Positions 35,595-44,248 of a stretch of 64,000 bases of DNA are shown here, in pieces. Under the pieces are notes generated by a model that was given only the letters and a program-made list of their open reading frames with translations, had not been told where the DNA came from and did no database searches. Position 1 is the first letter of the stretch. Every line of letters starts with the position of its first letter. The stretch is from JAGDMJ01 sp963809695 (GTDB lineage: Bacteria > Bacteroidota > Ignavibacteria > UBA10030 > UBA6906): the NCBI GenBank assembly GCA_963809695.1, contig CAWEKI010000001.1:1-64000 (forward strand), given 5' to 3'. The position numbers and the translations under genes were made by a program.

Positions 35595-38500
35595 ATGAAC
35601 AATCTGGTGAAATCAGCGGTACCAGTTTTGACATCCGCGGAAGATCTCCATGCTCTCCTGAAGGCTGGGGATCGTCTCGTGCTGGCGCTTCCGGCGGGGA
35701 GCAACCTTCTGCGTTCGCTCGGCGCGGCGCTCGCCCAGACCGTCCCGCACCCGCAGAAAAGCGCCTTAGTCACGGGAGAATCAGAACCACCAATCTCATC
35801 ACTTCGCGTCATATCTCTTTCAGACACGAAGAGCCTGAATGAAGCTCTGACAAGGGTGCGTCGCCATGCCAAGGTACACACCCTTCTCGTGCAGGGGGGG
35901 TGCCACTTCGGTGCATGGGAGAAGAAGCCCGCACATCTGCGCGAGTTCTTCGAAAAGGTCTCCCGGGTGCTTTCACGGTCCCGCAACCGGGCCATCTGGC
36001 TGTTGGAGCGGGATCGGCTCCCTGAGGATGCATGGGCGTGGATAAAAGATGACGTGGAGTTCTTTGCCACTGCACACTCCGCCGGATCCGTGACGCTTCT
36101 TCAATTCCTTTCTGCAAAAGGGATTTTCTCTCCTGAGTTCTTCCTTCCGCGACGGGTCACTCCAGACGGGACTGACTTCAGATTCGAGGAGCCGTCGGTC
36201 CCGGCCACCGGGCCGGAGGGACAGCCGATTGACCTCCTTCAGGAACCATACCGCCGGGCATTTGGAGCAGCGGGAGACGGGATTATCCTGTTCGATCTGA
36301 AGGGGACGTACCGCGAGCCCAATGAACGCGCGTGCGAGATTCTGGGATACCCCGATGCCGACCTCCGGTCGGCGCCGATCCGCAGTCTCGTTGCACCGTC
36401 CTCCTACCGGGCCGTCTTGCGGGCAGTGCTCGTGCTCCGCAGGAAGGGAAGGACCGCATTGGACGTGCTCTGCAGGCGGAAGAGCGGGAGGGAAGTCACG
36501 ATTGCGGTAAGCGCATCGAACGCCGGGTATGGGCAAATCATCCTGATACTCCGGGATGTCACTGCCGAAAGGCGGGCGCAGGATGATCTGCGCGAAGAGA
36601 GAGTGGCGCTCCGGGCACGCCTCGATGCCGTGCCGTACCCGCAAGCGCTGTTTGCGGGGAAAAAACTCGTCTCTGCAAATCAGGCCCTTCGACGGAAGTT
36701 TCCCTGGGCGGCGCCGGATGAGGCGGCGCCCACGCTGCTTCAATTCTTCGGCAAGCAAAACCAGGACGTTGCACGTGATCTTGCCCGTGTGCTTGATCAG
36801 ACGGAACCTCCTTTCACGGAAAAGCGGAGTATTCGACTGCGAGCCCCCGATGGCGCCAGGATGGATCTGGACCTTACAGTCGATGCGGTCAAGGCCGATG
36901 GGAGGACAGAAGCATGCCTGACGTTCGTGGAGACAACGGATTTCCTGAATGCGGTCAGGCGGCATGAAGACACCGCGCTGAACTTCAAGGGATTGATCGA
37001 GAGCAATGCCGTCGCTCTCGCGGTGATCCGTGACGGTCGCTGCCTCTTTGTCAACCGCGGGTTCCTGGCGGTCCTGGGGCGTTCGACGGCGGATGAACTG
37101 ATCGGTCAGGAATTTTCCGCCTCTGTCGCATCGCGCGATCGGAAGAGCGTGTTGCACAAGCTGACTGCGGCAGCGCCCGCGCCGGGTGAGATCCATTCCT
37201 TCGAGTTTTCCGCGATGCGAAAGGATGGTTCGCAAACCAGGATCGATGCGACCTGCGCCTCTGTGGATTACGAGAGGCAGTCCGCGATACTGATGTCTTG
37301 CAGAGACGTGGGTGGAACGCTCAAGTCCACCGAGGAAGTGCGGCGCCGGTTGGATGACGCGGAAGCCGTGGAGAGGATCGCGGACAGCGTCCGGTATCTC
37401 CTGGATCCCGCCGCGGTGGCAACCACGGCGCTCGACGCCGCCCTGAAGATGCTTGGCTTTGAAGCAGGAGGGATGTATCTTCCCGCCGCGGACAAGACCA
37501 CTCTTGCCTTTGTGGACCATCGGGCCCTGAGCGAGAACGCGCTCAAAGCGATAGGCATCCAGAGCACGCTGGAAGGGGTGACGGGCTTCATCGCGAAAAC
37601 GCTCGAGCCGCAGGTCCTGAGCATCCAGAACTATCCTGCCCACCTGCCATACAAGTCGCTGTTTGAAGAGGAGCACTTTGCCACCGTCGTCTATCTGCCC
37701 CTGGTTGCCGGTGACGAGCTCGAGGGAATACTGCTGCTCTGTTCGGCGAAGCGGATTGATGCCGGGGACTTTGGGCGAACGCTCCTTCCGTCCGTGGGGA
37801 AAGTGCTCGGCAGCGCGCTGCGCAATGCGTCGGCCTACCACCTGACCGCCGAGTCCGAGCAGCGCTTCCGTTCAACGTTCGAGGGGATTCCTGACACGGT
37901 GTATGTCGCTTCTCCCACCGGGGCGTTTCTATTCATTGCGCCTCAGGTGGAAGAGATGTCCGGCTTCAAGGCAAGGGACTTTGAGGGCAACCCGGAACTC
38001 TGGAGAAATTCGCTCCACCCGGATGACCGGGTGAAATACTCCGAGCGCATCTCGAACCAGCATCTGGGCCTCGAGCGGCACGAGACGTTCTACCGCCTCC
38101 TTCCGAAAGGCAAGGCGGCGTACCGATGGATACGGGACGCGTACCGCTACCTCCGTGACGGAAACGGGACCATCGTTTCGATAGACGGGGTTCTTTCGGA
38201 TGTGACCGAACGGATGGAAAAGGGAGCCGGGGTTTCCGGAGAAGCCGGCCTGCCGCAGGATGTTCTCGAGAGCGTACAGGAGGGAGTTCTTGTCCTGGAC
38301 AAAGATCTCCAGTTCATGGTCTGGAACAACGCGATGGTGGAGCTCACAGGCGTGCTGCGGGACGAGGTGATCGGCAGAAAAGCGTCAGAGCTTCCTCCCG
38401 GCCATCCCGTGGAAGTCCTGCGCAAGCTGCTTGACCGCGCGCTGGACGGAGACCAGGTGAGCCAGGACGATCTCTCCTTTGTGCGAGGCGACGAGACCCG

Positions 38501-41500
38501 GTACATCTGGGGCCGATGTTCGCCGCTTCGGGACGGGAGCGGTGCCATCGTCGGAGTTGCGGGGACAGTCACCGATGTGACCGGAAGGAGAAACCTCGAG
38601 CACGAACTGCGCGAATCAGAAGAGACGTTACGCAACGTGATCGACGGGATGGGCGATGCCCTCATGATTTCGGATCTGCAGGGGAAGATCTGGGAAGTGA
38701 ACCGGGAGTTTTCCCACATTACCGGCTATCCGCGCGGAGAAGTGTTGAGGATGGAGTTCCCGTATCCGTGGATCGTGGACGAGGAGATGGCAAATTTCGT
38801 GGCATGGATCGCCGCCTTGCGGGAAAAGAAATCGTTGCGCGATTTCGACATGATGTGGAAGCGGAAAGACGGGCATAAAGTCTCGATCAGCCTGAGCACC
38901 ACGCTGCTGCGGACGGCAACCGGGGAGCCAATGGCGATGTTGAACCTGGCGCGGGACATCTCCGAGCGCAAGCAGCTTGCCAATGAGTTGTCGGCCAAGA
39001 ACCGCCAGATCGAGATGTTGAACCGGATCATCAGCAAGGCGAACACGACGGTGGACTTCGGGACGATATTCGACATTATTGCCGTGGAAGTCCTGAACCT
39101 GCTCGCTTACGACCAGATCGATGTTACGCTCCTTGCGGACGACGAGCAGAATGTCCGGTTGTTGGCCTGCATGAGTCCCGGGAGGCCTGATATGCCTGTT
39201 GGCCAGGTTATCCCGCTGAGCCGTTCGGTTTCGAAGGTGGCGATTGGCTCAAAAGGTCCTGCCGTCGTGGGGGACATCACTTCCGATCACCGGTTCGCAG
39301 CCGATTTGTTCACGCCGGTCGCGGGGTTGAAATCCCTGATCAGCATTCCAATCGTTCTGAACGATCGTATCCTGGGTGCCTTCAACGTGGCGACCGTTGT
39401 GGAGAACGCGTTCAGCGGGAGCGAGCTTGCCATTTTGCAGCCCATTGCCGACCAGATCGGGGCGTTGATCGACCGCACCCAGTTGTTCCAGCGGGTCAGC
39501 GATGACAGCAAGTATATCCACACGCTCCTCAACTCCATTGACAGCGTGGTGTTGACGGTGGATCCCGGGCTTCACATACGGGAGGCCAACAAGGCCTGGC
39601 GCGAGTTTGCGGTGCTCCTCGGGCTGGACGAAATGGAGGAAGAATCGTCGATCATCGGGCGGGGGGCGGAGGAAATCCTTCTCGTCCCCGGCCTGTGGGA
39701 AGAGATGCACGGCGTCGTGCCCCGGCTCTTCGAACAGACCCTGGAAAACGTGACCCGGGAATTCAATCTGGAACGGGAAGGCGCCATGCGGACCTTCCAG
39801 CTCACCGTGACGCCGATGTTGATCGGCGAGAAGGTGACCGGCCTGGTGTTCACGATCACCGATATCACCGAAAGCAAGAAGACCGAAGCGGAGATCAAGC
39901 AGCGGAACCGGGAGCTGCTCGCGCTGAATGCGGTAAACACGTCCATCACCAAATCGCTTAACATGGACGACGTCCTCAGCGTGGCGCTCGAGTCCATCAA
40001 GGACATTGCCGGTGCGGAATTGGTTCTCTGCTACCTGCGCGATGCGCAGCCGGGCAAGCTCCGCCTCGCCCGGTCGGTGGGCCTGCCGGACGACCTTGCG
40101 GCCGAAGTCCAGATCCTGGACGAATCCGCGAGCGCATTCGGGGGGGTCATTCGGCAGCGCCAGCCCCTCCTGATCAATGATCGTCCGTCGCTTGACCAGC
40201 GCCTGACCCAGGCCGGGCGGCGCGTCCTGGAGTCCCTGACAACGCAAAGCTTCATGGCGTTTCCGCTCCTCTCCAAAGAGCGTGTACTCGGAACGCTGGG
40301 CGTGGGATTTGGTCACGGACGTCCGTTCACCGATCAGGAGCAGTCGTTCCTGATGTTGATCGGGAGCCAGCTTGGCGCGGCGATCGAGAATGCACAGCTG
40401 TATGCGGAAATCCAGGCGCAGGTTCAGCGCATCACATCGCTCTACGAACTCGGCAAGGGACTCAGCGGAGCGATTGACACCCGCAGCGTGCTCGAAGTAG
40501 TCCATGGTGAGGCTGTAAAGGCTATTCCTTTTGATCTCTTCACGTATGATCTCTTCCATGAAGCTCCGGAGCGCTTCGAGCGGGTCTTCGCAGTGGGAGC
40601 GGACACAGGTGACGCGCACAACCATGCGGATCCGGAACTACGCGCGTCCATCCAGAAGGTGGTGATGCAGAGGGCGTCATACATCGGTAACACGGAAGAG
40701 AGAGGGTCGATCATGGCCGTGCCGGTGCTCTCCAAGGAGAAGATCCTCGGAGTCCTCAGCGTCTGCAGGCGACCGGCGCACAGCTACAATGAGACTCACT
40801 TGCGTCTCTTGGAAAGTATTGCTAATTTGACAGGAATCGCCGTTGATCGGGCTGTCCTCTATGAGGATACCGTGGCAAAGTCGATTGAGATCGAGAACCG
40901 CAATAAAGAGCTGGACGACTTCACGTATGTAGTCTCGCACGATCTCAAGGAGCCGTTGATCACGATCGAGGGGTACAGCAAGATCGTCCTGAAGGAGTAT
41001 CAGGAACGGATCGACCAGGAGGGAAAGGCATATCTCTCGGCGGTCGTTCAGTCCACGGCGAGGATGAAGAGCCTGATCGACGATTTGCTCACGCTCTCGC
41101 GTCTGGGACGGCTTGCGGAAGCCCCCCACGCCGTGTCGGTCAAGGCCATCCTGGCGGATGTTCTTCATGATTTCGAGTTCACGCTCCGCGAGAAGAATGC
41201 GGTGGTGGCCGTGCCGGAGATGCTTCCCGAAGTGATCTACGACGAAACGCAGCTGAGCATGGTCTTCCGGAATCTGATCTCGAATGCGATCAAGTTCAAC
41301 GAGGGGCCGGAGCCGCGGGTCCAGATAGGAGTGAAGGACGAGGACAAGGAGTTTGTTTTCTCGGTGGCAGACAACGGCATCGGGATTGAGCCGCAGCATT
41401 TTGAGAAGATCTTCGTGATCTTCCAGCGGCTGCATCGCAGCGAGGAATACCACGGCACCGGTGCAGGGCTGACGATCGTCAAGAAGATTATTGAACGCCA

Positions 41501-41570
41501 TCACGGAAGAATCTGGGTGGAGTCGGCGGTAGGGAAGGGGACGACCTTCTTCTTCACTGTTCCCAAATAG
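35595..41570 (+). CDS. Giant multi-PAS/GAF sensor histidine kinase (1991 residues)
   Basis: The N-terminal 200 residues (DRLVLALPAGSNLLRSLGAA, LLVQGGCHFGAWEKK) resemble a degenerate P-loop-like sensory domain. By motif I place PAS-like domains near 225-335, 345-450, 466-580, 757-875, 888-1005, 1011-1130 and 1307-1435, and GAF domains near 592-755, 1153-1300, 1453-1605 and 1615-1760. The kinase core has the phospho-acceptor His1782 in VVSHDLKEPL, the N box FRNLISNAIKFNE, DNGIGIEPQ and GTGAGLTIVKK. No membrane helix is evident, so it is probably a soluble kinase reading several internal cues. The HisKA form is the phytochrome-like SHDLKEPL type. The response regulator starts two bases after its stop. 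Confidence 0.88.
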   Translation: MNNLVKSAVPVLTSAEDLHALLKAGDRLVLALPAGSNLLRSLGAALAQTVPHPQKSALVTGESEPPISSLRVISLSDTKSLNEALTRVRRHAKVHTLLVQGGCHFGAWEKKPAHLREFFEKVSRVLSRSRNRAIWLLERDRLPEDAWAWIKDDVEFFATAHSAGSVTLLQFLSAKGIFSPEFFLPRRVTPDGTDFRFEEPSVPATGPEGQPIDLLQEPYRRAFGAAGDGIILFDLKGTYREPNERACEILGYPDADLRSAPIRSLVAPSSYRAVLRAVLVLRRKGRTALDVLCRRKSGREVTIAVSASNAGYGQIILILRDVTAERRAQDDLREERVALRARLDAVPYPQALFAGKKLVSANQALRRKFPWAAPDEAAPTLLQFFGKQNQDVARDLARVLDQTEPPFTEKRSIRLRAPDGARMDLDLTVDAVKADGRTEACLTFVETTDFLNAVRRHEDTALNFKGLIESNAVALAVIRDGRCLFVNRGFLAVLGRSTADELIGQEFSASVASRDRKSVLHKLTAAAPAPGEIHSFEFSAMRKDGSQTRIDATCASVDYERQSAILMSCRDVGGTLKSTEEVRRRLDDAEAVERIADSVRYLLDPAAVATTALDAALKMLGFEAGGMYLPAADKTTLAFVDHRALSENALKAIGIQSTLEGVTGFIAKTLEPQVLSIQNYPAHLPYKSLFEEEHFATVVYLPLVAGDELEGILLLCSAKRIDAGDFGRTLLPSVGKVLGSALRNASAYHLTAESEQRFRSTFEGIPDTVYVASPTGAFLFIAPQVEEMSGFKARDFEGNPELWRNSLHPDDRVKYSERISNQHLGLERHETFYRLLPKGKAAYRWIRDAYRYLRDGNGTIVSIDGVLSDVTERMEKGAGVSGEAGLPQDVLESVQEGVLVLDKDLQFMVWNNAMVELTGVLRDEVIGRKASELPPGHPVEVLRKLLDRALDGDQVSQDDLSFVRGDETRYIWGRCSPLRDGSGAIVGVAGTVTDVTGRRNLEHELRESEETLRNVIDGMGDALMISDLQGKIWEVNREFSHITGYPRGEVLRMEFPYPWIVDEEMANFVAWIAALREKKSLRDFDMMWKRKDGHKVSISLSTTLLRTATGEPMAMLNLARDISERKQLANELSAKNRQIEMLNRIISKANTTVDFGTIFDIIAVEVLNLLAYDQIDVTLLADDEQNVRLLACMSPGRPDMPVGQVIPLSRSVSKVAIGSKGPAVVGDITSDHRFAADLFTPVAGLKSLISIPIVLNDRILGAFNVATVVENAFSGSELAILQPIADQIGALIDRTQLFQRVSDDSKYIHTLLNSIDSVVLTVDPGLHIREANKAWREFAVLLGLDEMEEESSIIGRGAEEILLVPGLWEEMHGVVPRLFEQTLENVTREFNLEREGAMRTFQLTVTPMLIGEKVTGLVFTITDITESKKTEAEIKQRNRELLALNAVNTSITKSLNMDDVLSVALESIKDIAGAELVLCYLRDAQPGKLRLARSVGLPDDLAAEVQILDESASAFGGVIRQRQPLLINDRPSLDQRLTQAGRRVLESLTTQSFMAFPLLSKERVLGTLGVGFGHGRPFTDQEQSFLMLIGSQLGAAIENAQLYAEIQAQVQRITSLYELGKGLSGAIDTRSVLEVVHGEAVKAIPFDLFTYDLFHEAPERFERVFAVGADTGDAHNHADPELRASIQKVVMQRASYIGNTEERGSIMAVPVLSKEKILGVLSVCRRPAHSYNETHLRLLESIANLTGIAVDRAVLYEDTVAKSIEIENRNKELDDFTYVVSHDLKEPLITIEGYSKIVLKEYQERIDQEGKAYLSAVVQSTARMKSLIDDLLTLSRLGRLAEAPHAVSVKAILADVLHDFEFTLREKNAVVAVPEMLPEVIYDETQLSMVFRNLISNAIKFNEGPEPRVQIGVKDEDKEFVFSVADNGIGIEPQHFEKIFVIFQRLHRSEEYHGTGAGLTIVKKIIERHHGRIWVESAVGKGTTFFFTVPK

Positions 41571-41572
41571 AG

Positions 41573-42253
41573 ATGGATGACCACACTACCATAAAAGTCC
41601 TCCTCATCGAGGACAACCGGGACTTCGCCAATCTGGTGGAGTTATTTCTCAGGAAGCACGAACCAGATCGGTTTCACGTCCTGTGGAAGGAGAACGGCCA
41701 GGAGGCGCTCGCGGAACTCGCGACCAATAAGGCGTTCGACGTTATCCTGATGGACTATTTCCTTCCGGGGCAGAATGGCCTGGAAGTGACCCGCGCCATC
41801 CAGCAAATGGGAGTGTCGGTGCCGGTGATCTTCCTCACGGTGAACAAGGATTTCGACCTTGCCGTGGAGGTGATGAAATTGGGAGTGGAGGACTATCTGG
41901 TGAAGGAGGAAGTGTCGACGCCCGTCCTTCCCAAGACGATCCTGAATGTCATCGAGCGCCGGCAATTGCGTGCGCAACTGACCGCCCTCGAGATCACGCA
42001 AAAGCGGCTCGAGGCCATTCAGGAAATGGTCATGAAAATCACGCAGGAGATCAGGCTCCCGCTGGACGGCATGCGTTCGGGGGTGGACGCGCTGATCGGG
42101 GACCATGAGAACGACCATCTCAAGACCTACCTGATCATCATCCGCGACAATTTGATCCGTATCGACAAGAAGATCTCGCAGTTGAAGGAGATGAAGACGG
42201 ACAAGACGGTCCCGTATATCAGGGATATTCGGATGCTTGATCTCTCGGATTGA
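41573..42253 (+). CDS. Response regulator with receiver domain and helical tail
   Basis: The 226-residue protein has a receiver domain in its first 125 residues: KVLLIEDNRDFANLV, phospho-acceptor Asp61 in ILMDYFLPGQNG, and the conserved Thr and Lys in FLTVNK and YLVKEE. The rest is helical (ITQKRLEAIQEMVMKITQEI) and resembles a HisKA dimerisation helix pair without a catalytic ATPase domain; no DNA-binding domain is present. It directly follows the giant kinase, so the two form a cognate pair. The lack of an output domain suggests phosphorelay or protein-protein signalling. Confidence 0.88.
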   Translation: MDDHTTIKVLLIEDNRDFANLVELFLRKHEPDRFHVLWKENGQEALAELATNKAFDVILMDYFLPGQNGLEVTRAIQQMGVSVPVIFLTVNKDFDLAVEVMKLGVEDYLVKEEVSTPVLPKTILNVIERRQLRAQLTALEITQKRLEAIQEMVMKITQEIRLPLDGMRSGVDALIGDHENDHLKTYLIIIRDNLIRIDKKISQLKEMKTDKTVPYIRDIRMLDLSD

Positions 42254-42263
42254 TGCCACCGGC

Positions 42264-43124
42264 ATGAACTTCACCATCGCTCTTGCTCAGATCGATCCCG
42301 TGCTCGGGGATCTGGCGCGGAACATTGACAAGCACCTGGAATTTGTCGAGAAGGCGCGCGCGGCCGGTGCCGCACTCGTGCTCTTTCCAGAACTCAGTCT
42401 GTCGGGGTACTCGGTGCGAGACCTGCACTGGGACCTTGCCGTGAATGTCCGGAAGCTTCCGTCGGTGTTCGATCCGCTCCTGAAAGCAAGTCACGGCCTT
42501 TTGATCCTTGCCGGGGGAGTGGAGGAAGGCCCATCGTATGCCCTTCATAATGCCGCGTTTCTCTTTGAAGACGGGAACGTGCGCACCGTCCATCGCAAGG
42601 CGTATCCTCCTACCTACGGGATGTTTGAGGAGCTCCGGTATTTCAGCCCCGGTTCTTCCGTACGGGCATTTGACACATCCCTGGGCCGGATCGGCGTTCT
42701 GATCTGTGAAGATCTCTGGCATCCGTCCTTGCCTTACATCCTTGCGCAGGACGGGGCGGAGTTGATCGCCACGCTTGTTGCAAGTCCCACGCGTGTCACC
42801 GGCGCGGAGGAGCGGCTCCAGATGGCCTCTTTGAACACCGAGAACCACAAGGCATACGCTCGGCTGCTGTCAACGTACATCGCCTTCTGCAACAGGGTGG
42901 GATACGAAGACGGGGTGAACTTCTGGGGAGGGTCGGAAGTGGTTGGCCCGGGGGGCAGTGTCATCGTGTCGGCACCTCTCTTTGACGAGAACCTGATCCT
43001 TGCACGCATTGAGGAGGAGGAGATCAGGCGTGCCCGGCGTCTGTCGAGGCATTTTCTGGACGAGAACCCGGATCTGGTTATGCGGGAGTTGGAAAGGATT
43101 AGGAAAAGGCGAGAGGAGCGCTAG
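42264..43124 (+). CDS. Nitrilase-superfamily carbon-nitrogen hydrolase
   Basis: ATG at 42264 gives 286 residues. The Glu-Lys-Cys triad is visible: FPELSLSGYSVRDL, HRKAYPPTYGMFEE and GVLICEDLWHPSLP. The arrangement resembles the N-terminal glutaminase-like domain of NAD synthetase, but no synthetase domain follows. It is therefore a free-standing amidase with unknown substrate. It lies eleven bases after the response regulator, possibly in the same transcript. Confidence 0.88.
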   Translation: MNFTIALAQIDPVLGDLARNIDKHLEFVEKARAAGAALVLFPELSLSGYSVRDLHWDLAVNVRKLPSVFDPLLKASHGLLILAGGVEEGPSYALHNAAFLFEDGNVRTVHRKAYPPTYGMFEELRYFSPGSSVRAFDTSLGRIGVLICEDLWHPSLPYILAQDGAELIATLVASPTRVTGAEERLQMASLNTENHKAYARLLSTYIAFCNRVGYEDGVNFWGGSEVVGPGGSVIVSAPLFDENLILARIEEEEIRRARRLSRHFLDENPDLVMRELERIRKRREER

Positions 43125-43257
43125 GAAAAAGACGTACACAGCCCTTCGGCTCGCCTCAACACAGCACGATGGGGCTCGCTCAGGGTTACTTCGATTGATA
43201 TTATCAAGGGTTGCAGGTACGTTCACATTTTCGTATTTTATACATCCAGATTTTCAC

Positions 43258-43329
43258 GGGCGCGTAGCTCAGGGGTAGAGCATCTGCCTTTTAAGCAGAG
43301 GGTCGTTGGTTCGAAGCCAACCGCGCTCA
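43258..43329 (+). tRNA. tRNA-Lys (anticodon TTT)
   Basis: A 72-nt cloverleaf: acceptor GGGCGCG/CGCGCTC, D arm GCTC/GAGC, anticodon stem TCTGC/GCAGA around CTTTTAA, T arm GTTGG/CCAAC around TTCGAAG, discriminator A. No CCA is encoded. Confidence 0.95.
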
Positions 43330-43346
43330 CAATACCCCCCAGCATT

Positions 43347-43386
43347 CAGACCGGGGTCTGACCCTGGTCTGACCCTGGTCTGTCCC
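43347..43386. repeat. GGTCTGACCC-type direct repeat, left of the second RAYT
   Basis: The stretch reiterates GACCCTGGTCT. The 25 bases at 43347-43371 are identical and in the same orientation to 44080-44104 on the other side of the RAYT remnant. GGTC/GACC units can pair as small hairpins. Confidence 0.75.
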
Positions 43387-43978
43387 TCAACCGCGGCGAG
43401 CTTTCCTGCGATTTTCCATCTCTTCTAAAGCATTCCAGATTTTTCTCGCCTCTGGGGAAAGAAATGCCTGAGCTGACTCCGGGTCAGCGGTATTAAACTC
43501 CTGAAAGAAGTTGGCATATTTCGCAGGCCCTCCCACAAGAGACCATAGCAAGGAACGCTTGTCCGGGACTGTATCCGCTTTGTTGACGTACTCGCTGCAA
43601 CTTGAGTACCGCCATTTAATGCGAGAGGCGCAGAAGACTCTCTGGATCCGGCACAACTACTCCGCCATAGCGACCCTGGAAAACGTGCCCGCTTCTGTTC
43701 AGGCGTCTGTTGAGCCACTGGGCATACGACTGGGTCACCTTCTTCATGAAACGTGAGATCGCATACGGCTCATGCTGCTGCACAATCAAATGAACATGAT
43801 TGGGCATGAGCGAGTGGACCAGCAGAGAGACAGCGATCGCCTTTTGTGCATCCAGCAGGAACTCCATGTACCGATCATACTCGCGACTGCAGTGAAAGAG
43901 TTGACCGCGGTTGACGCCCCGGTTGAAGGCGTGGACGATGATATTTGGAACGACAAGATAATCTCTGTTGCTTCGCAT
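43387..43978 (-). pseudogene. Second RAYT-type transposase, disrupted
   Basis: Read from ATG 43978 with an AAGGAG site, the first 120 residues are a normal transposase: IIVHAFNRGVNRGQLFH, the HUH motif LMPNHVHLIVQQH, VTQSYAQWLNRRLNRS with the candidate Tyr, and GHVFQGRYGGVVV then ESLLRLSH. A TAA stop at 43616 follows. The C-terminal part continues in another frame (IKWRYSSCSEYV, then SLVGGPAKYANFFQ to the stop at 43387). The usual RYIHLNP segment is missing between the two, so a small deletion with a frame change has inactivated it. It belongs to a different subfamily from the intact RAYT at 9.9 kb. Confidence 0.82.
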
Positions 43979-44074
43979 GGTGGCTATCTCCTTCTCGTTA
44001 GACTGCCCATATAGATATACAACGGACGAGGCGTTTTTTCGAACAGGAATGAAGAAAAAGTCGTCGTCGTCTTT

Positions 44075-44130
44075 GGGGTCAGACCGGGGTCTGACCCTGG
44101 TCTGGCCCTGACCTGTCCCTGGTCTGACCC
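44075..44130. repeat. GGTCTGACCC-type direct repeat, right of the second RAYT
   Basis: This copy contains GGGGTCAGACC facing GGGGTCTGACC, then further GGTCTGGCC and GGTCTGACC units. Its first part matches the left copy over 25 bases. Together the copies bracket the disrupted transposase. Confidence 0.75.
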
Positions 44131-44248
44131 TCGTGGATGAAGGTAGAAAGTGCCATCCCTTGCGAAAAGCATTGGTTTTCGATATCTTGCTTCCTCCATC
44201 GCGTGATTTGCAGCAGCGGATCCCACTCCCAGCCGGAGGTACCCAACT

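Noticed and set aside
35973..37841. 622-residue minus-strand ORF
   Set aside because: It lies entirely antisense to the multi-PAS kinase gene, whose plus-strand protein has continuous family motifs; the antisense product shows none.
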